A stretch of 21,362 nucleotides of DNA, taken from positions 1 through 21,362 of the forward strand of contig JAQBQL010000160.1 in assembly GCA_028287035.1 (NCBI GenBank). Reading direction: 5' to 3'. The stretch's first letter is position 1. Every line of letters begins with the position of its first letter. The notes under the pieces are model-generated. The model was not told the origin of the DNA and did not search any database. It was given only the letters and a program-made list of their open reading frames with translations. A program made the translations under genes and the position numbers. The DNA comes from Labilithrix sp. GTDB taxonomy: Bacteria > Myxococcota > Polyangia > Polyangiales > Polyangiaceae. This document shows positions 1 through 8,864 of the stretch, in pieces.

Positions 1-684
1 GAGGCGCTGCTCAAGGCGCGCGTCGTCAACCCGGCGATGGTCATCCTCGACCTGCTCATGCCCAACGTGGACGGCTTCGAGGTGCTGCGCACGTTACGTG
101 CAGAAGGCAACAAGGTGCCAATCGTCGTGCTCACCGGCAAGGACCTGACCGACGGCGAGCAAAACGTCCTTCGCGAAGGCCTCGCGCGCGTCTTCCGCAA
201 GGACGGCGTCGCCGTCGAGGAGGTGGTCAAGGAGGCGCGGCAGCTCGTTGCTGCCCGTCGCGTCGTCGAGACCACCGCGATGTCGCGAATTCTTTACGTA
301 GAAGACGCACCGCAGAACCGCGACATCGTGCGACGGTATCTCTCGGGTGATTTCGAGATCATCGAGGCGGAGGACGGCGAAGAAGGGCTCGATCGCGCAG
401 CGCGCGAGCTGCCCGATCTCGTGCTCATGGATCTCTCGCTGCCGCGCATGGACGGATGGGAGACGACGCGTCGCATGAAGGCGAACCCGCTGCTCCGGCA
501 CATCCCCGTGATCGCGGTCACCGCGCACGCCGGCCAGGACGAGCGCACGCGCGCGCGCGAGGCTGGCTGCATCGAGTACCTGACGAAGCCGCTCGAGCGA
601 GACGTGCTCATCGCAACGATCCGGCGACATCTGTCATCCAACGACAAAGAGCGCAGCGACAGGGCCCGGAGCGAGAAGCGATGA
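1..684 (+). CDS. C-terminal part of a tandem-receiver (hybrid kinase-type) signalling protein
   Basis: The reading frame is already open at base 1, so the N-terminus lies outside the window. Two phosphoacceptor receiver (REC) domains are visible. The first is cut at its N-terminus but keeps VILDLLMP (acceptor Asp codon 49-51), the Thr of VVLTGK and the Lys of VFRKDG. The second begins near codon 280 with ILYVEDAP and has acceptor Asp in VLMDLSLP, Thr in AVTAHA and Lys in YLTKPL, so all the core residues are present. No output domain follows, only a short charged tail. The second REC resembles those fused to hybrid histidine kinases or acting as DivK-like relays. The likely role is phosphotransfer in the cytoplasm. 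Its stop overlaps the next gene as ATGA, so the two are probably co-translated. Whether a kinase domain lies upstream cannot be seen. Confidence 0.85.
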   Translation, partial: EALLKARVVNPAMVILDLLMPNVDGFEVLRTLRAEGNKVPIVVLTGKDLTDGEQNVLREGLARVFRKDGVAVEEVVKEARQLVAARRVVETTAMSRILYVEDAPQNRDIVRRYLSGDFEIIEAEDGEEGLDRAARELPDLVLMDLSLPRMDGWETTRRMKANPLLRHIPVIAVTAHAGQDERTRAREAGCIEYLTKPLERDVLIATIRRHLSSNDKERSDRARSEKR

Positions 685-1070
685 CCGAAGTGGATCTGCG
701 GCTTCTCGTGGTCGACGACGACCCCATGCAGCTCGAGCTCGTACAGCGATCGCTCGGTCACGAAGGCTTCGTCGTGGAGACGGCATCGAGCGCCGACGGC
801 GCCGCCGCTGCCGTCGCGCGCTTCATGCCCGACTTCGTCCTCGTGGACGTGAACATGCCGGGAACGACCCCGAACGACGTCTGCAAATTCGTGCGCGCGG
901 GGAGTCGTGCACGCGTGGTGCTGTTCTCCGCCGCCGATGGATCGCAGCTCAAGACGCTCGCGGCGCGCGTCGGGGCCGACGGTTGGCTCTCGAAGAGCGC
1001 GGCGCTTCCGGAGATCGCGCGCCAGCTCCGCGAGATGCACGCGCGTTTCCCGAAGGAGGCGACCTCCTGA
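681..1070 (+). CDS. Single-domain response regulator (REC only)
   Basis: A 129-aa protein consisting only of a CheY-like receiver domain. The acidic pocket is in LLVVDDDP (near residue 10), the acceptor Asp is in FVLVDVNMPG, the conserved Thr position is Ser in VLFSAA, and the Lys is in WLSKSA. With no output domain it should act by protein contact or as a phosphorelay intermediate. The start ATG overlaps the upstream stop (ATGA at 681-684). A GGAG about 10 bases upstream is a plausible ribosome site. The stop overlaps the next start by one base, which places it in a three-gene receiver operon with the flanking genes. Confidence 0.85.
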   Translation: MTEVDLRLLVVDDDPMQLELVQRSLGHEGFVVETASSADGAAAAVARFMPDFVLVDVNMPGTTPNDVCKFVRAGSRARVVLFSAADGSQLKTLAARVGADGWLSKSAALPEIARQLREMHARFPKEATS

Positions 1071-1789
1071 TGACGACGAGCGGCATGCGGGCGCGCGTGC
1101 CTTACGGCAAGCTCCTCCTCGTCGAGGACGACGCCGCCGTGTTCCGGGTGCTCGAGCGGATCGTGTCGCGCTATCGCCCGGTCAAGCACGCAACGTCGTT
1201 CGCCCAAGCAGCGACCGAGCTGAAGGGCCGCACGCGCTTCTGCGGCTTCATCTTCGACCAGACGCTCGGCGACAAGAGCGACGGCGGCACCGAGCTGTTG
1301 GCGATGGTGCACCGCGACCACGCCGGGGTGCCGGCCGCGCTCCTGACCGGGCACATCGATGCTGCGATCGTCAACCGTGTCGCGTCACTCGGCGCGGTGA
1401 TCTTCTCGAAGCCCGTCGAGGAGCGAGCGCTAGCGCCGTTCCTGCAGCGCGTCATCGCCCGTGAGCACGGCTTCGCGAAGGACTTCACGGAGCGCCTCGA
1501 TACCGTGACCCGCGATTACCGGTTCTCGCCGCGCGAGCACGAGATCTGCGCGTGGTTCATCGCCGGCGGAACGCGCGAAGGATTCCTCGCGTTCAGCGGC
1601 ATGGCGGACACGACCTTCAAGACCCACGTGAAGCACATTCTCGCGAAGACCTCGACGTCGAGCCTTGCCGAAGCGGTGAGCTTGACGCTCCGCCGCGTCG
1701 TCGTGCGGAGCTCGCGGAGCGAGCCACCCTCGGCTCTCGTGCTTCCCAGCGCGCGCCGCAACGCAGGGCAGGGCGGCAGCGACGAGTGA
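1070..1789 (+). CDS. Response regulator, receiver plus LuxR/GerE-type helix-turn-helix
   Basis: A 239-aa protein. An N-terminal REC domain (about residues 14-125) has KLLLVEDD, acceptor Asp in FIFDQTLGD, Thr in ALLTG and Lys in IFSKPV. A C-terminal LuxR-like HTH (about residues 150-215) has FSPREHEICAWFIAG and FKTHVKHILAKTST, the normal GerE-type pattern with a recognition helix. It is probably the DNA-binding output of the receiver operon. The ATG at 1070 was chosen over upstream starts because a perfect AAGGAGG lies at 1053-1059 and the start abuts the previous stop. Its regulon is not visible; an autoregulatory site would lie upstream of the operon, outside the window. Confidence 0.88.
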   Translation: MTTSGMRARVPYGKLLLVEDDAAVFRVLERIVSRYRPVKHATSFAQAATELKGRTRFCGFIFDQTLGDKSDGGTELLAMVHRDHAGVPAALLTGHIDAAIVNRVASLGAVIFSKPVEERALAPFLQRVIAREHGFAKDFTERLDTVTRDYRFSPREHEICAWFIAGGTREGFLAFSGMADTTFKTHVKHILAKTSTSSLAEAVSLTLRRVVVRSSRSEPPSALVLPSARRNAGQGGSDE

Positions 1790-1849
1790 CGAAGGGCGGC
1801 AGTGCTGTCCAGCTAAGTAGCGGGCACGTCGACGAGACCGCCTGACCCC

Positions 1850-1868
1850 CCGAGGAAAATCGCCTCGG
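1850..1868. terminator. Weak hairpin after the receiver operon
   Basis: CCGAGG and CCTCGG form a 6-bp stem around a 7-base AT-rich loop, between the receiver operon (ends 1789) and lon (starts 1913). No T-run follows, so it could be a weak terminator or simply an incidental inverted repeat. Confidence 0.25.
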
Positions 1869-1912
1869 ACGAGGTTGGTAGAGCGTGCGTTTTCGGGGTA
1901 AAACCCTACGCA

Positions 1913-2365
1913 ATGTTCTTCAAGAGCGACGACGGCAAACCGGGGCGTGACGTCAAGAGGCGCAGCGTTCCCCTCCTTCCGCTCAGGGACATCATCGTGT
2001 TCCCGCACATGGTGAGCCAGCTGTTCGTCGGCCGCGAGCGATCGATCAACGCCCTCGACGCCGCGATGGCGCGCGACAAGGACATCTTCCTCGCCGCCCA
2101 GAAGAACGCGAAGACCAACGAGCCGACGCCGGACGACATCTTCCAGGTCGGCACCCTCGGCACGATCATGCAGCTGCTTCGCCTCCCAGACGGCACCGTG
2201 AAGGTCCTCGTCGAGGGAAAGAAGCGCGCGAAGATCAAGAAATTCCCCCAGACCGAGGAGTACTTCCTCGTCGAGGTCGAAGAGGTCAACGAGCAGAGCG
2301 CGAAGGGCGTCGAGGTCGAGGCCTTGATGCGCAGCGTGCAAGCTGCGTTCGAGATGTACGTGTAG
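1913..2365 (+). CDS. lon: Lon protease, N-terminal substrate-binding domain fragment (ends at in-frame TAG)
   Basis: A 150-aa product that matches the start of Lon (endopeptidase La). It contains the PUA-like LON substrate-binding subdomain: [20 protein letters not shown] near residues 19-38, then [15 protein letters not shown] and [11 protein letters not shown]. It stops at TAG 2363 immediately after FEMYV, where Lon proteins normally continue with Lys-Leu-Asn-Lys-Lys. The same frame continues through a second TAG into the rest of Lon with no frameshift. There is no clear Shine-Dalgarno before ATG 1913. A poor promoter-like pair (TTGGTA-N17-GTAAAA, 1875-1903) lies very close to the ATG and is not convincing. 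By itself the fragment would hold half of the N-domain and no catalytic part. It is either a nonsense-mutated gene, a readthrough gene or a split gene. Confidence 0.85.
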   Translation: MFFKSDDGKPGRDVKRRSVPLLPLRDIIVFPHMVSQLFVGRERSINALDAAMARDKDIFLAAQKNAKTNEPTPDDIFQVGTLGTIMQLLRLPDGTVKVLVEGKKRAKIKKFPQTEEYFLVEVEEVNEQSAKGVEVEALMRSVQAAFEMYV

Positions 2366-2374
2366 TTGAACTAG
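2363..2374 (+). other. lon: Two in-frame amber codons inside lon (TAG 2363-2365 and TAG 2372-2374)
   Basis: The frame reads Tyr-Val-TAG-Leu-Asn-TAG-Lys-Val-Gln-Pro-Glu-Val-Leu. The Lon family at this point, for example E. coli Lon as I recall it (YIKLNKKIPPEVL), has lysine at both TAG positions. Each stop is one A-to-T change away from AAG. Everything on both sides is in frame and conserved. Confidence 0.9.
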
Positions 2375-2395
2375 AAGGTTCAACCCGAAGTCTTG

Positions 2396-4474
<2,079 letters not shown>

Positions 4475-4483
4475 GCCGCGCGG

Positions 4484-5458
4484 TCAGCCCCAGCGCCGTT
4501 CGCGGAAGAACAGCTCGCCATCGATCGTCGCCGCGAAGCTCGCGGCGGACGGGGAGGGGGCGAGCCCCTCGGTCAGGAACGGAACGACCTCGCTCACCAC
4601 CTCGGGCGCCCGCAGCACGCGGTCGTGCCCGAGCCCGTGCGTCGTGACGAGGCGCCCGCGGGGCGCACGCTCCGCGATGGCGGCGCCGGCCGCGAGCGGC
4701 ACCACGCGGTCCTGCTCGTCGTGGACGACGAGCACCGGGCAGGCGGTGCGCGCCGCGTCGTCGCTGACGTCGAGGTCCCCGAGGCTCACGCCGTAGCGCG
4801 TCTCGAAGCGCTCGATCATGCCGTCGCGTACCTCGTCGGTGAGCGCCAGGACCCTGGCGAAGCCGGCGGTGAAGAGGCGCGGGTCGACCGGCGGAGCGAG
4901 CAGCGCCAGGCGGTCCACCGCGAGGCCGTGCCGCGTCGCGTAGAGGGTCGCGGCGCCGCCCACCGAGTGCGCGACGATGCCGTGGAGCGGGCCGAGGAAG
5001 GCGCCGGCGCTCCGCACCGCGCGGCTGTGCTCGACGATCGAGGCGGTGTGGGTGGGCGCGTCGCCGTGCCCCGGGGCATCGAACGTGACCACCGTGAAGC
5101 CGGCGGCGACGAGCGGGTCGACGAACGCGAGGAGCTGGGAGCCACGGCCCTCCCAGCCGTGCACGAGCAGCACCGTCCGCTCGCCGCGCCCCCACCGCCA
5201 CGCCGGCAGGTGGCTGCCCGCGTGAGGGATGACGAATGCCTCGGCGCGTCCGAGCGCCTCCGCCTCCGCGGCGGGGCGCTTGTGGCGCGGAGCGGTCAGC
5301 AAGAGGCGTTCGGCGGCAGCGGCGGCGAGGAAGGGGGAGGCGCCGGAGAGCATCCGCAGTCCGACCCGCGCCGCGGTGACGCCGAGCCGGCGCGGCCTCC
5401 GCTTCGGTGAAGAGGGACGAACGTTCGTGCTATTTTCGGAGCGAGCCGAGGCATTCAT
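4484..5458 (-). CDS. Alpha/beta-hydrolase fold protein
   Basis: A 324-aa protein with an alpha/beta-hydrolase fold. Seen in the sequence: the oxyanion-hole strand TVLLVHGWEGRG (about 95-106), the FDAPGHGDAP turn (127-135), the nucleophile elbow AHSVGG with Ser165, the acid Asp250 in HDEQDRVVP, and His278 in GLGHDRVL, so the triad is complete. The elbow begins with Ala rather than Gly. The first about 60 residues are basic and then hydrophobic (LGVTAARVGLRMLSGASPFLAAAAAERLLL), possibly a membrane-associated segment, with no cleavable signal I can define. The substrate cannot be told; esterases and lipases of this type are diverse. It lies 15 bases after a TetR gene on the same strand, so it is probably co-transcribed with and controlled by it. 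Its 3' end is convergent with lon, only 9 bases away. Confidence 0.85.
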   Translation of the reverse strand: MNASARSENSTNVRPSSPKRRPRRLGVTAARVGLRMLSGASPFLAAAAAERLLLTAPRHKRPAAEAEALGRAEAFVIPHAGSHLPAWRWGRGERTVLLVHGWEGRGSQLLAFVDPLVAAGFTVVTFDAPGHGDAPTHTASIVEHSRAVRSAGAFLGPLHGIVAHSVGGAATLYATRHGLAVDRLALLAPPVDPRLFTAGFARVLALTDEVRDGMIERFETRYGVSLGDLDVSDDAARTACPVLVVHDEQDRVVPLAAGAAIAERAPRGRLVTTHGLGHDRVLRAPEVVSEVVPFLTEGLAPSPSAASFAATIDGELFFRERRWG

Positions 5459-5473
5459 GGGGAGACCCTTTCG

Positions 5474-6076
5474 TCAGCTGGGGATGCGCGCGTCGCGAAG
5501 GATGCGGTCGAAGGCGGCCCGCGCGCGCTTCTCGGCGCGGGCGGGATCGCCGATGCGCCGGAGGAAGTAGTAGCCGCCGGCGATGGAGTAGATGTCGTGA
5601 GCGACCTGCTCGACGTCGAGGTCCTTGCGAAAGTGCTTCTCGTCGACCGCGATGCGGGCGGCGCCGGCGAGCACCCCCAGCCAGTCCTTCTGGGAGGCCA
5701 CGTAGCGGTCGCGTGCGGGGCCTGGCCGGTCGTCGAGCTCGACGCCCGCCTGGACGAAGATGCAGCCTCCCGGCAGGAACTCGGCGGTCGACCAGCGCAG
5801 CCAGTTCTCGAAGAGCGCGCGGAGCCGCGCCTCGCCGCGGGGCTTCTTCAGCGCGGGGGCGACCACCATCGCGACGAAGCGGGCGCTCGCTTCCTCGAGG
5901 ATGGCAACCTGCAGGTTCTCCTTCGAGGCGAAGTGGGCGAAGAGCCCGCTCTTCGACATGCCGACGTGCTCGGCCAGCTTGCCGATGGTCAGCCCCTCGA
6001 GGCCGATCTGCGTGGCGAGCGCCAGGGCGGAGCCGAGTACGCTCGAGCGTGTCGCGTCGCCCTTGCTCATCGTCAT
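5474..6076 (-). CDS. TetR/AcrR-family transcriptional regulator
   Basis: A 200-aa protein with an N-terminal TetR helix-turn-helix: LTIGKLAEHVGMSKSGLFAHFASKENL (about residues 29-55, described here in its parts LTIGKLAEHVG, MSKSGLF and AHFASKENL). The C-terminal part is a helical ligand-binding domain with WLRWSTAEFLPGGCIF and YSIAGGYYFLRRIGD. ATG 6076 and ATG 6070 are both possible starts. It is the first gene of a minus-strand pair with the hydrolase, and a sigma70-like promoter containing a palindrome lies just upstream. The inference is a ligand-responsive repressor of itself and the hydrolase; the ligand is unknown. Confidence 0.9.
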   Translation of the reverse strand: MTMSKGDATRSSVLGSALALATQIGLEGLTIGKLAEHVGMSKSGLFAHFASKENLQVAILEEASARFVAMVVAPALKKPRGEARLRALFENWLRWSTAEFLPGGCIFVQAGVELDDRPGPARDRYVASQKDWLGVLAGAARIAVDEKHFRKDLDVEQVAHDIYSIAGGYYFLRRIGDPARAEKRARAAFDRILRDARIPS

Positions 6077-6079
6077 GAC

Positions 6080-6107
6080 AAATTAGAACGATCGTGCGGA
6101 ACGTCAA
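6080..6107 (-). promoter_or_regulatory. Promoter with candidate TetR operator for the TetR-hydrolase operon
   Basis: On the minus strand TTGACG (6107-6102) and TAATTT (6085-6080) are separated by 16 bases, a good sigma70-type match in this GC-rich DNA. The spacer holds the perfect 8-bp palindrome ACGATCGT (6088-6095), well placed for a repressor to block polymerase. The -10 box is only 3 bases from ATG 6076, and 9 from ATG 6070, so the transcript would be leaderless or nearly so. Confidence 0.5.
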
Positions 6108-6166
6108 GATCCCCAGGCAAATTCGTGCGCGCGGGCAGCGACCTGAAGATTCGCTGCGTTTGGTTG

Positions 6167-6196
6167 TTGACGAGCGTCGCGAGACTGGGCTAATTC
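6167..6196 (+). promoter_or_regulatory. Promoter of the tRNA-Val/tRNA-Asp unit
   Basis: TTGACG (6167-6172) followed after 17-18 bases by CTAATT/TAATTC (6190-6196), about 23 bases before the tRNA-Val 5' end. It points away from the TetR promoter. Confidence 0.6.
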
Positions 6197-6218
6197 CGCG
6201 GACCTCGAAACGAGGCAC

Positions 6219-6290
6219 GGGCGGGTAGCTCAGCGGTAGAGCGCTGGCTTTACAAGCCGGATGTCGCAGGTTCAAGCCCTGTCCCGCCTA
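6219..6290 (+). tRNA. tRNA-Val (anticodon UAC)
   Basis: A full cloverleaf can be folded. Acceptor GGGCGGG pairs with CCCGCCT (with a G-U at the end), D stem GCTC/GAGC, anticodon stem CTGGC/GCCGG with loop TTTACAA giving anticodon TAC (reads GUA valine codons), and T arm GCAGG-TTCAAGC-CCTGT. The discriminator is A6290. The genomic sequence then reads CCG, so CCA is not fully encoded and must be added after transcription. Confidence 0.93.
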
Positions 6291-6351
6291 CCGAGGGGAT
6301 ACGGGAGCAGCGTCACGAGGTACGGAAACGAGATACGAGTCGCGCCAAGTT

Positions 6352-6428
<77 letters not shown>

Positions 6429-6467
6429 ACTCTCCCGGTGAAGCCGGGGGTACCGAGAACAGAGAGG

Positions 6468-6504
6468 AAGGTCGGAGGGTGACAGCTCCGGCCTTTCTGC
6501 GTTT
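6468..6504 (+). terminator. Intrinsic terminator after tRNA-Asp
   Basis: A 10-bp stem (AAGGTCGGAG with CTCCGGCCTT, one G-T pair) and an 8-base loop, followed by a T-rich stretch (TTTCTGCGTTTT). It lies 40 bases past tRNA-Asp and marks the end of the tRNA unit. Confidence 0.75.
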
Positions 6505-6579
6505 TGTCTGCCGCTCCTGTGCCGGCTCGACGTCGTCGCGAGCGCGGCGAGCGCCAGGCCCGCGGTGAATGGATCCGGT

Positions 6580-6601
6580 CTTAAACGGCCGCTTAAGTCG
6601 G
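6580..6601. promoter_or_regulatory. CTTAAG palindrome, site A (upstream of the S1 protease)
   Basis: CTTAAACGGCCGCTTAAG (6580-6597) is an 18-bp near-perfect palindrome with one mismatched pair. Its right half plus TCGG (GGCCGCTTAAGTCGG, 6587-6601) recurs exactly at 8866-8880 upstream of another exported-protein gene. It sits about 75-95 bases before the ATG at 6674, a normal position for an operator. Confidence 0.45.
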
Positions 6602-6673
6602 CGCCCTGCGCTTGGCGTTCGAGAGGCCGCTGGTAAGCCAGCCGCTGCTCGGACCCATCCAGGAGATTCCATC

Positions 6674-7936
6674 ATGTTCCATCGTCATGCTCGTCACGGT
6701 CTTCCGCTCGTCGCGGCAGCTGCTCTTCTTGCTTGCTCCACGGGGAAGAGCCCCAGCGACGACGGAGCGGAGGCCACGCGCGCCACCTCGAGCGCGTTGC
6801 AGGCCGCACCGCTCGACACGACGCACCCCTTCGCCGTCGGCATCTGCGTCGGTCCCCTCGCCGATGCCGACGCGGGCCCGGGCGCGGCCGGCACCTGCCG
6901 CTCGAGCACGTGCACCGGCACGCTCGTGGCGCCGAACCTCGTGCTCACCGCGCGGCATTGCTTCGACTTCCCGGACGTGACCGCGCCGCTCTCCTTGTGC
7001 CTCGATCACGCGGGGAACAAGTTCCCGAACGCGCCCATCGACGTGACCCAGGTCCGGATCACGACGGCGCCGAGCGTGCGCGTCGGAGCCCCGACGTGGC
7101 GCACCGTCAAGAGTGTCACCGTGCCCACCACGACCGCGGCGTGCGACGACGACATCGGGCTCGTGCAGCTGAACGACAACGTCGCCGCCGCCGACGCGCT
7201 GCCCATCGCTGCCGACCTCTTCACCGACATCGCGGCCGACAAGCCCAGCGCGGTCACGATCGTCGGGCGAGGCGCCATCGACGAGAGCTACGACCCGGCC
7301 ACGGGTGAGCATGCCGCCTTCGATCGCGGCGACTACACGCGGCGCATCCTCACCAACGTCCCGGTCGTGTGCATCTCGAACACCGACGGCACGTGCAAGC
7401 TCCTCGACTACACGTTCATGCTGCCGCCGAACGGCTTCGATCTCAGCAAGAACGTTTTCACCATCGGACCGAGCGGCAACAGCGGCGACTCGGGCGCTGG
7501 GGTGCTCGACCAGAAGCGGTTCGACGGCGGCAAGCCGACCGTCATCGGCGTCTACTCGTACGGCGGGGTCGACGCGACCGGGAAGGGCTATGCCGGCTTC
7601 GCGGTGCGGCTGCCCCAGCACAAGGAGCTCATCACGAACGTTGCGACGGCGGCCGCCGCGGCGGGTAGCTATACGGTTCCGGCCTGGGTGAGCGCCGCGC
7701 CCGTGGTCGACGTGCCGGACGTCCCGCCGCCGGACGCAGGTCCGGACCACCCCGGCGACGGCGGCGGCAGCGGCGCCGACGCTTCGGTGCCGGCGGACGG
7801 CGGAAGCGGCGGGTCCGGGCCCAGCGACGATGGATGCTCGATGTCGCGCGCGCCCGGGACGGCCTCTGGCTCGGCGGGGCTCGCGGGAGTGTTCCTCGCG
7901 CTCGGCCTCGTGGCCGCCCGCCGACGCCGCGCCTAG
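6674..7936 (+). CDS. Secreted trypsin-like (S1) serine protease, lipobox and MYXO-CTERM tail
   Basis: A 420-aa protein. The start at ATG 6674 is supported by AGGAGAT at 6661-6667 with 6-base spacing and by the signal peptide that follows. The N-terminus is a lipoprotein signal (VAAAALLAC, lipid Cys21). The trypsin-like catalytic triad is His95 (TARHC), Asp160 (DDDIGLVQL) and Ser273 (GNSGDSGAG), with several cysteines likely in disulfides. After the protease domain come an Asp/Pro/Gly/Ser-rich linker (about 345-387), Cys388, a hydrophobic helix (402-415) and RRRR, the MYXO-CTERM pattern processed by myxosortase in Myxococcota. Expected location is the outer envelope or cell surface. Substrates are unknown; the family includes extracellular proteases. 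Having both a lipobox and a MYXO-CTERM tail is noteworthy. A strong terminator follows at 7951. Confidence 0.9.
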   Translation: MFHRHARHGLPLVAAAALLACSTGKSPSDDGAEATRATSSALQAAPLDTTHPFAVGICVGPLADADAGPGAAGTCRSSTCTGTLVAPNLVLTARHCFDFPDVTAPLSLCLDHAGNKFPNAPIDVTQVRITTAPSVRVGAPTWRTVKSVTVPTTTAACDDDIGLVQLNDNVAAADALPIAADLFTDIAADKPSAVTIVGRGAIDESYDPATGEHAAFDRGDYTRRILTNVPVVCISNTDGTCKLLDYTFMLPPNGFDLSKNVFTIGPSGNSGDSGAGVLDQKRFDGGKPTVIGVYSYGGVDATGKGYAGFAVRLPQHKELITNVATAAAAAGSYTVPAWVSAAPVVDVPDVPPPDAGPDHPGDGGGSGADASVPADGGSGGSGPSDDGCSMSRAPGTASGSAGLAGVFLALGLVAARRRRA

Positions 7937-7950
7937 CACGTAGAAACGCG

Positions 7951-7990
7951 CGAGGCCGCTGGAGCAAACCTCCAGCGGCCTCGTTCGTTC
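7951..7990. terminator. Strong bidirectional terminator between convergent genes
   Basis: A perfect 14-bp stem (CGAGGCCGCTGGAG / CTCCAGCGGCCTCG) with a CAAAC loop, followed by TTCGTTC on the + strand. It lies between the protease end (7936) and the minus-strand lipoprotein end (8006), so it can serve both. Confidence 0.75.
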
Positions 7991-8005
7991 GGGTCTCGCG
8001 TCCGG

Positions 8006-8833
8006 TCAGTTCGAGTACGTGAGATCGAAGGCGACGTCGTCGATGGGGTCGACGACGCTCGTGGCGGTGTTCTTCAGGCCGCCGCTCACGTAGCCGACGA
8101 TCCGCCAGGCGCCGCCCGCGCCGCTCGCGTTCGACGAGGTCACGTGGAGCACGCAGGCGCCTTCCGTCGTCTTGAACGAACCGCTGCCCGACGCGTAGTA
8201 CGAGAAGTACGCCGTCCCGATGGCCTGGCCGGAGAGAGCGCCGCGCACCGACGTGCAGGCGTAGTCGCCGACCGGCAAGTAGCTGCCCGGCGTCGTGCGG
8301 ACCGAGAAGGTGACGAGGATGCTCCCCGCGATCATCGCGGAGGTCGGTAGCATGTACGTGACGCCGTCCTGACCCGCGCCGCCCCCGCCCGCGCTCTGGT
8401 TCTTGCGTGCCGCAGCGGTGGCGTCGTAGAAGTCCGCGGCGCCGATCTTCACGCGGAGGCCGACGCCGATGCTTCCCGGCGGAAGGCTGCCGGTGGAGCC
8501 CGACGATCCCGAGGAGCCGCTCGAGCCCGAAGATCCGGAGGAGCCGCTCGAGCCGGAAGAGCCCGACGAGCCACTCGAGCCCGAGGATCCCGACGAGCCC
8601 GAGGAGCCCGACGAACCCGAGGACCCCGTCGAGCCACTCGAGCCCGACGTACCGCTGGTGCCGCCGTGCGAGCCGCCGTCCGCGACCGCTGCGTCGCCGC
8701 TCGACCCGGACGGCTCGCCGCTGCCGGGTTGCGCGAGAGTGCCGTCAGGTCCGGGGCCCGGATCGCCGGCCGCGCAGGCGGCGGCGAGCGGGAGGAGGAA
8801 CGCGAAGACCGAGGCAAATTGCGGGGATTTCAT
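8006..8833 (-). CDS. Lipoprotein with a long Ser-Ser-Gly repeat linker
   Basis: A 275-aa protein. The start at 8833 was chosen because a lipoprotein signal follows directly (FAFLLPLAAAC, lipid Cys20). Residues 22-57 are Gly/Ser/Pro/Asp-rich, residues 58-114 are an almost unbroken Gly-Ser-Ser repeat (with Thr variants), and residues 118-275 form a compact, probably beta-rich domain with two further cysteines (DYACTS and GACVLH) that could form a disulfide. I recognise no family for the C-terminal domain. The architecture is a lipid anchor, a flexible stalk and a globular head displayed at the outer membrane or in the periplasm. GGAG lies only 2 bases before the ATG, so the ribosome site is poor. 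An inverted repeat (site B) lies 31-60 bases upstream. Confidence 0.85.
   Translation of the reverse strand: MKSPQFASVFAFLLPLAAACAAGDPGPGPDGTLAQPGSGEPSGSSGDAAVADGGSHGGTSGTSGSSGSTGSSGSSGSSGSSGSSGSSGSSGSSGSSGSSGSSGSSGSSGSSGSTGSLPPGSIGVGLRVKIGAADFYDATAAARKNQSAGGGGAGQDGVTYMLPTSAMIAGSILVTFSVRTTPGSYLPVGDYACTSVRGALSGQAIGTAYFSYYASGSGSFKTTEGACVLHVTSSNASGAGGAWRIVGYVSGGLKNTATSVVDPIDDVAFDLTYSN
8493..8663. repeat. Minisatellite: 19 imperfect 9-bp units encoding the (Gly-Ser-Ser)n stalk
   Basis: On the + strand, successive 9-mers are of the type GAGGAGCCG, CTCGAGCCC, GACGAGCCC, with a 27-bp higher-order period around CTCGAGCC in the middle. The 171 bases are exactly 19 units with no frame break. Length changes by whole units would keep the gene in frame. 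Confidence 0.85.
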
Positions 8834-8864
8834 GGCTCCGGGGCAGTACCACCCGCCCCGGAAC

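Noticed and set aside
2363..2374. Pyrrolysine coding as the sure explanation of the lon TAGs
   Set aside because: No pyl gene is visible, and TAG also ends lon itself (4472) and the S1 protease (7934), so TAG works as a normal stop here; kept only as a possibility to test.
8493..8663. Regular repeat considered as a CRISPR array
   Set aside because: Units are 9 bp, imperfect and without spacers, and they keep a reading frame; it is a coding minisatellite.
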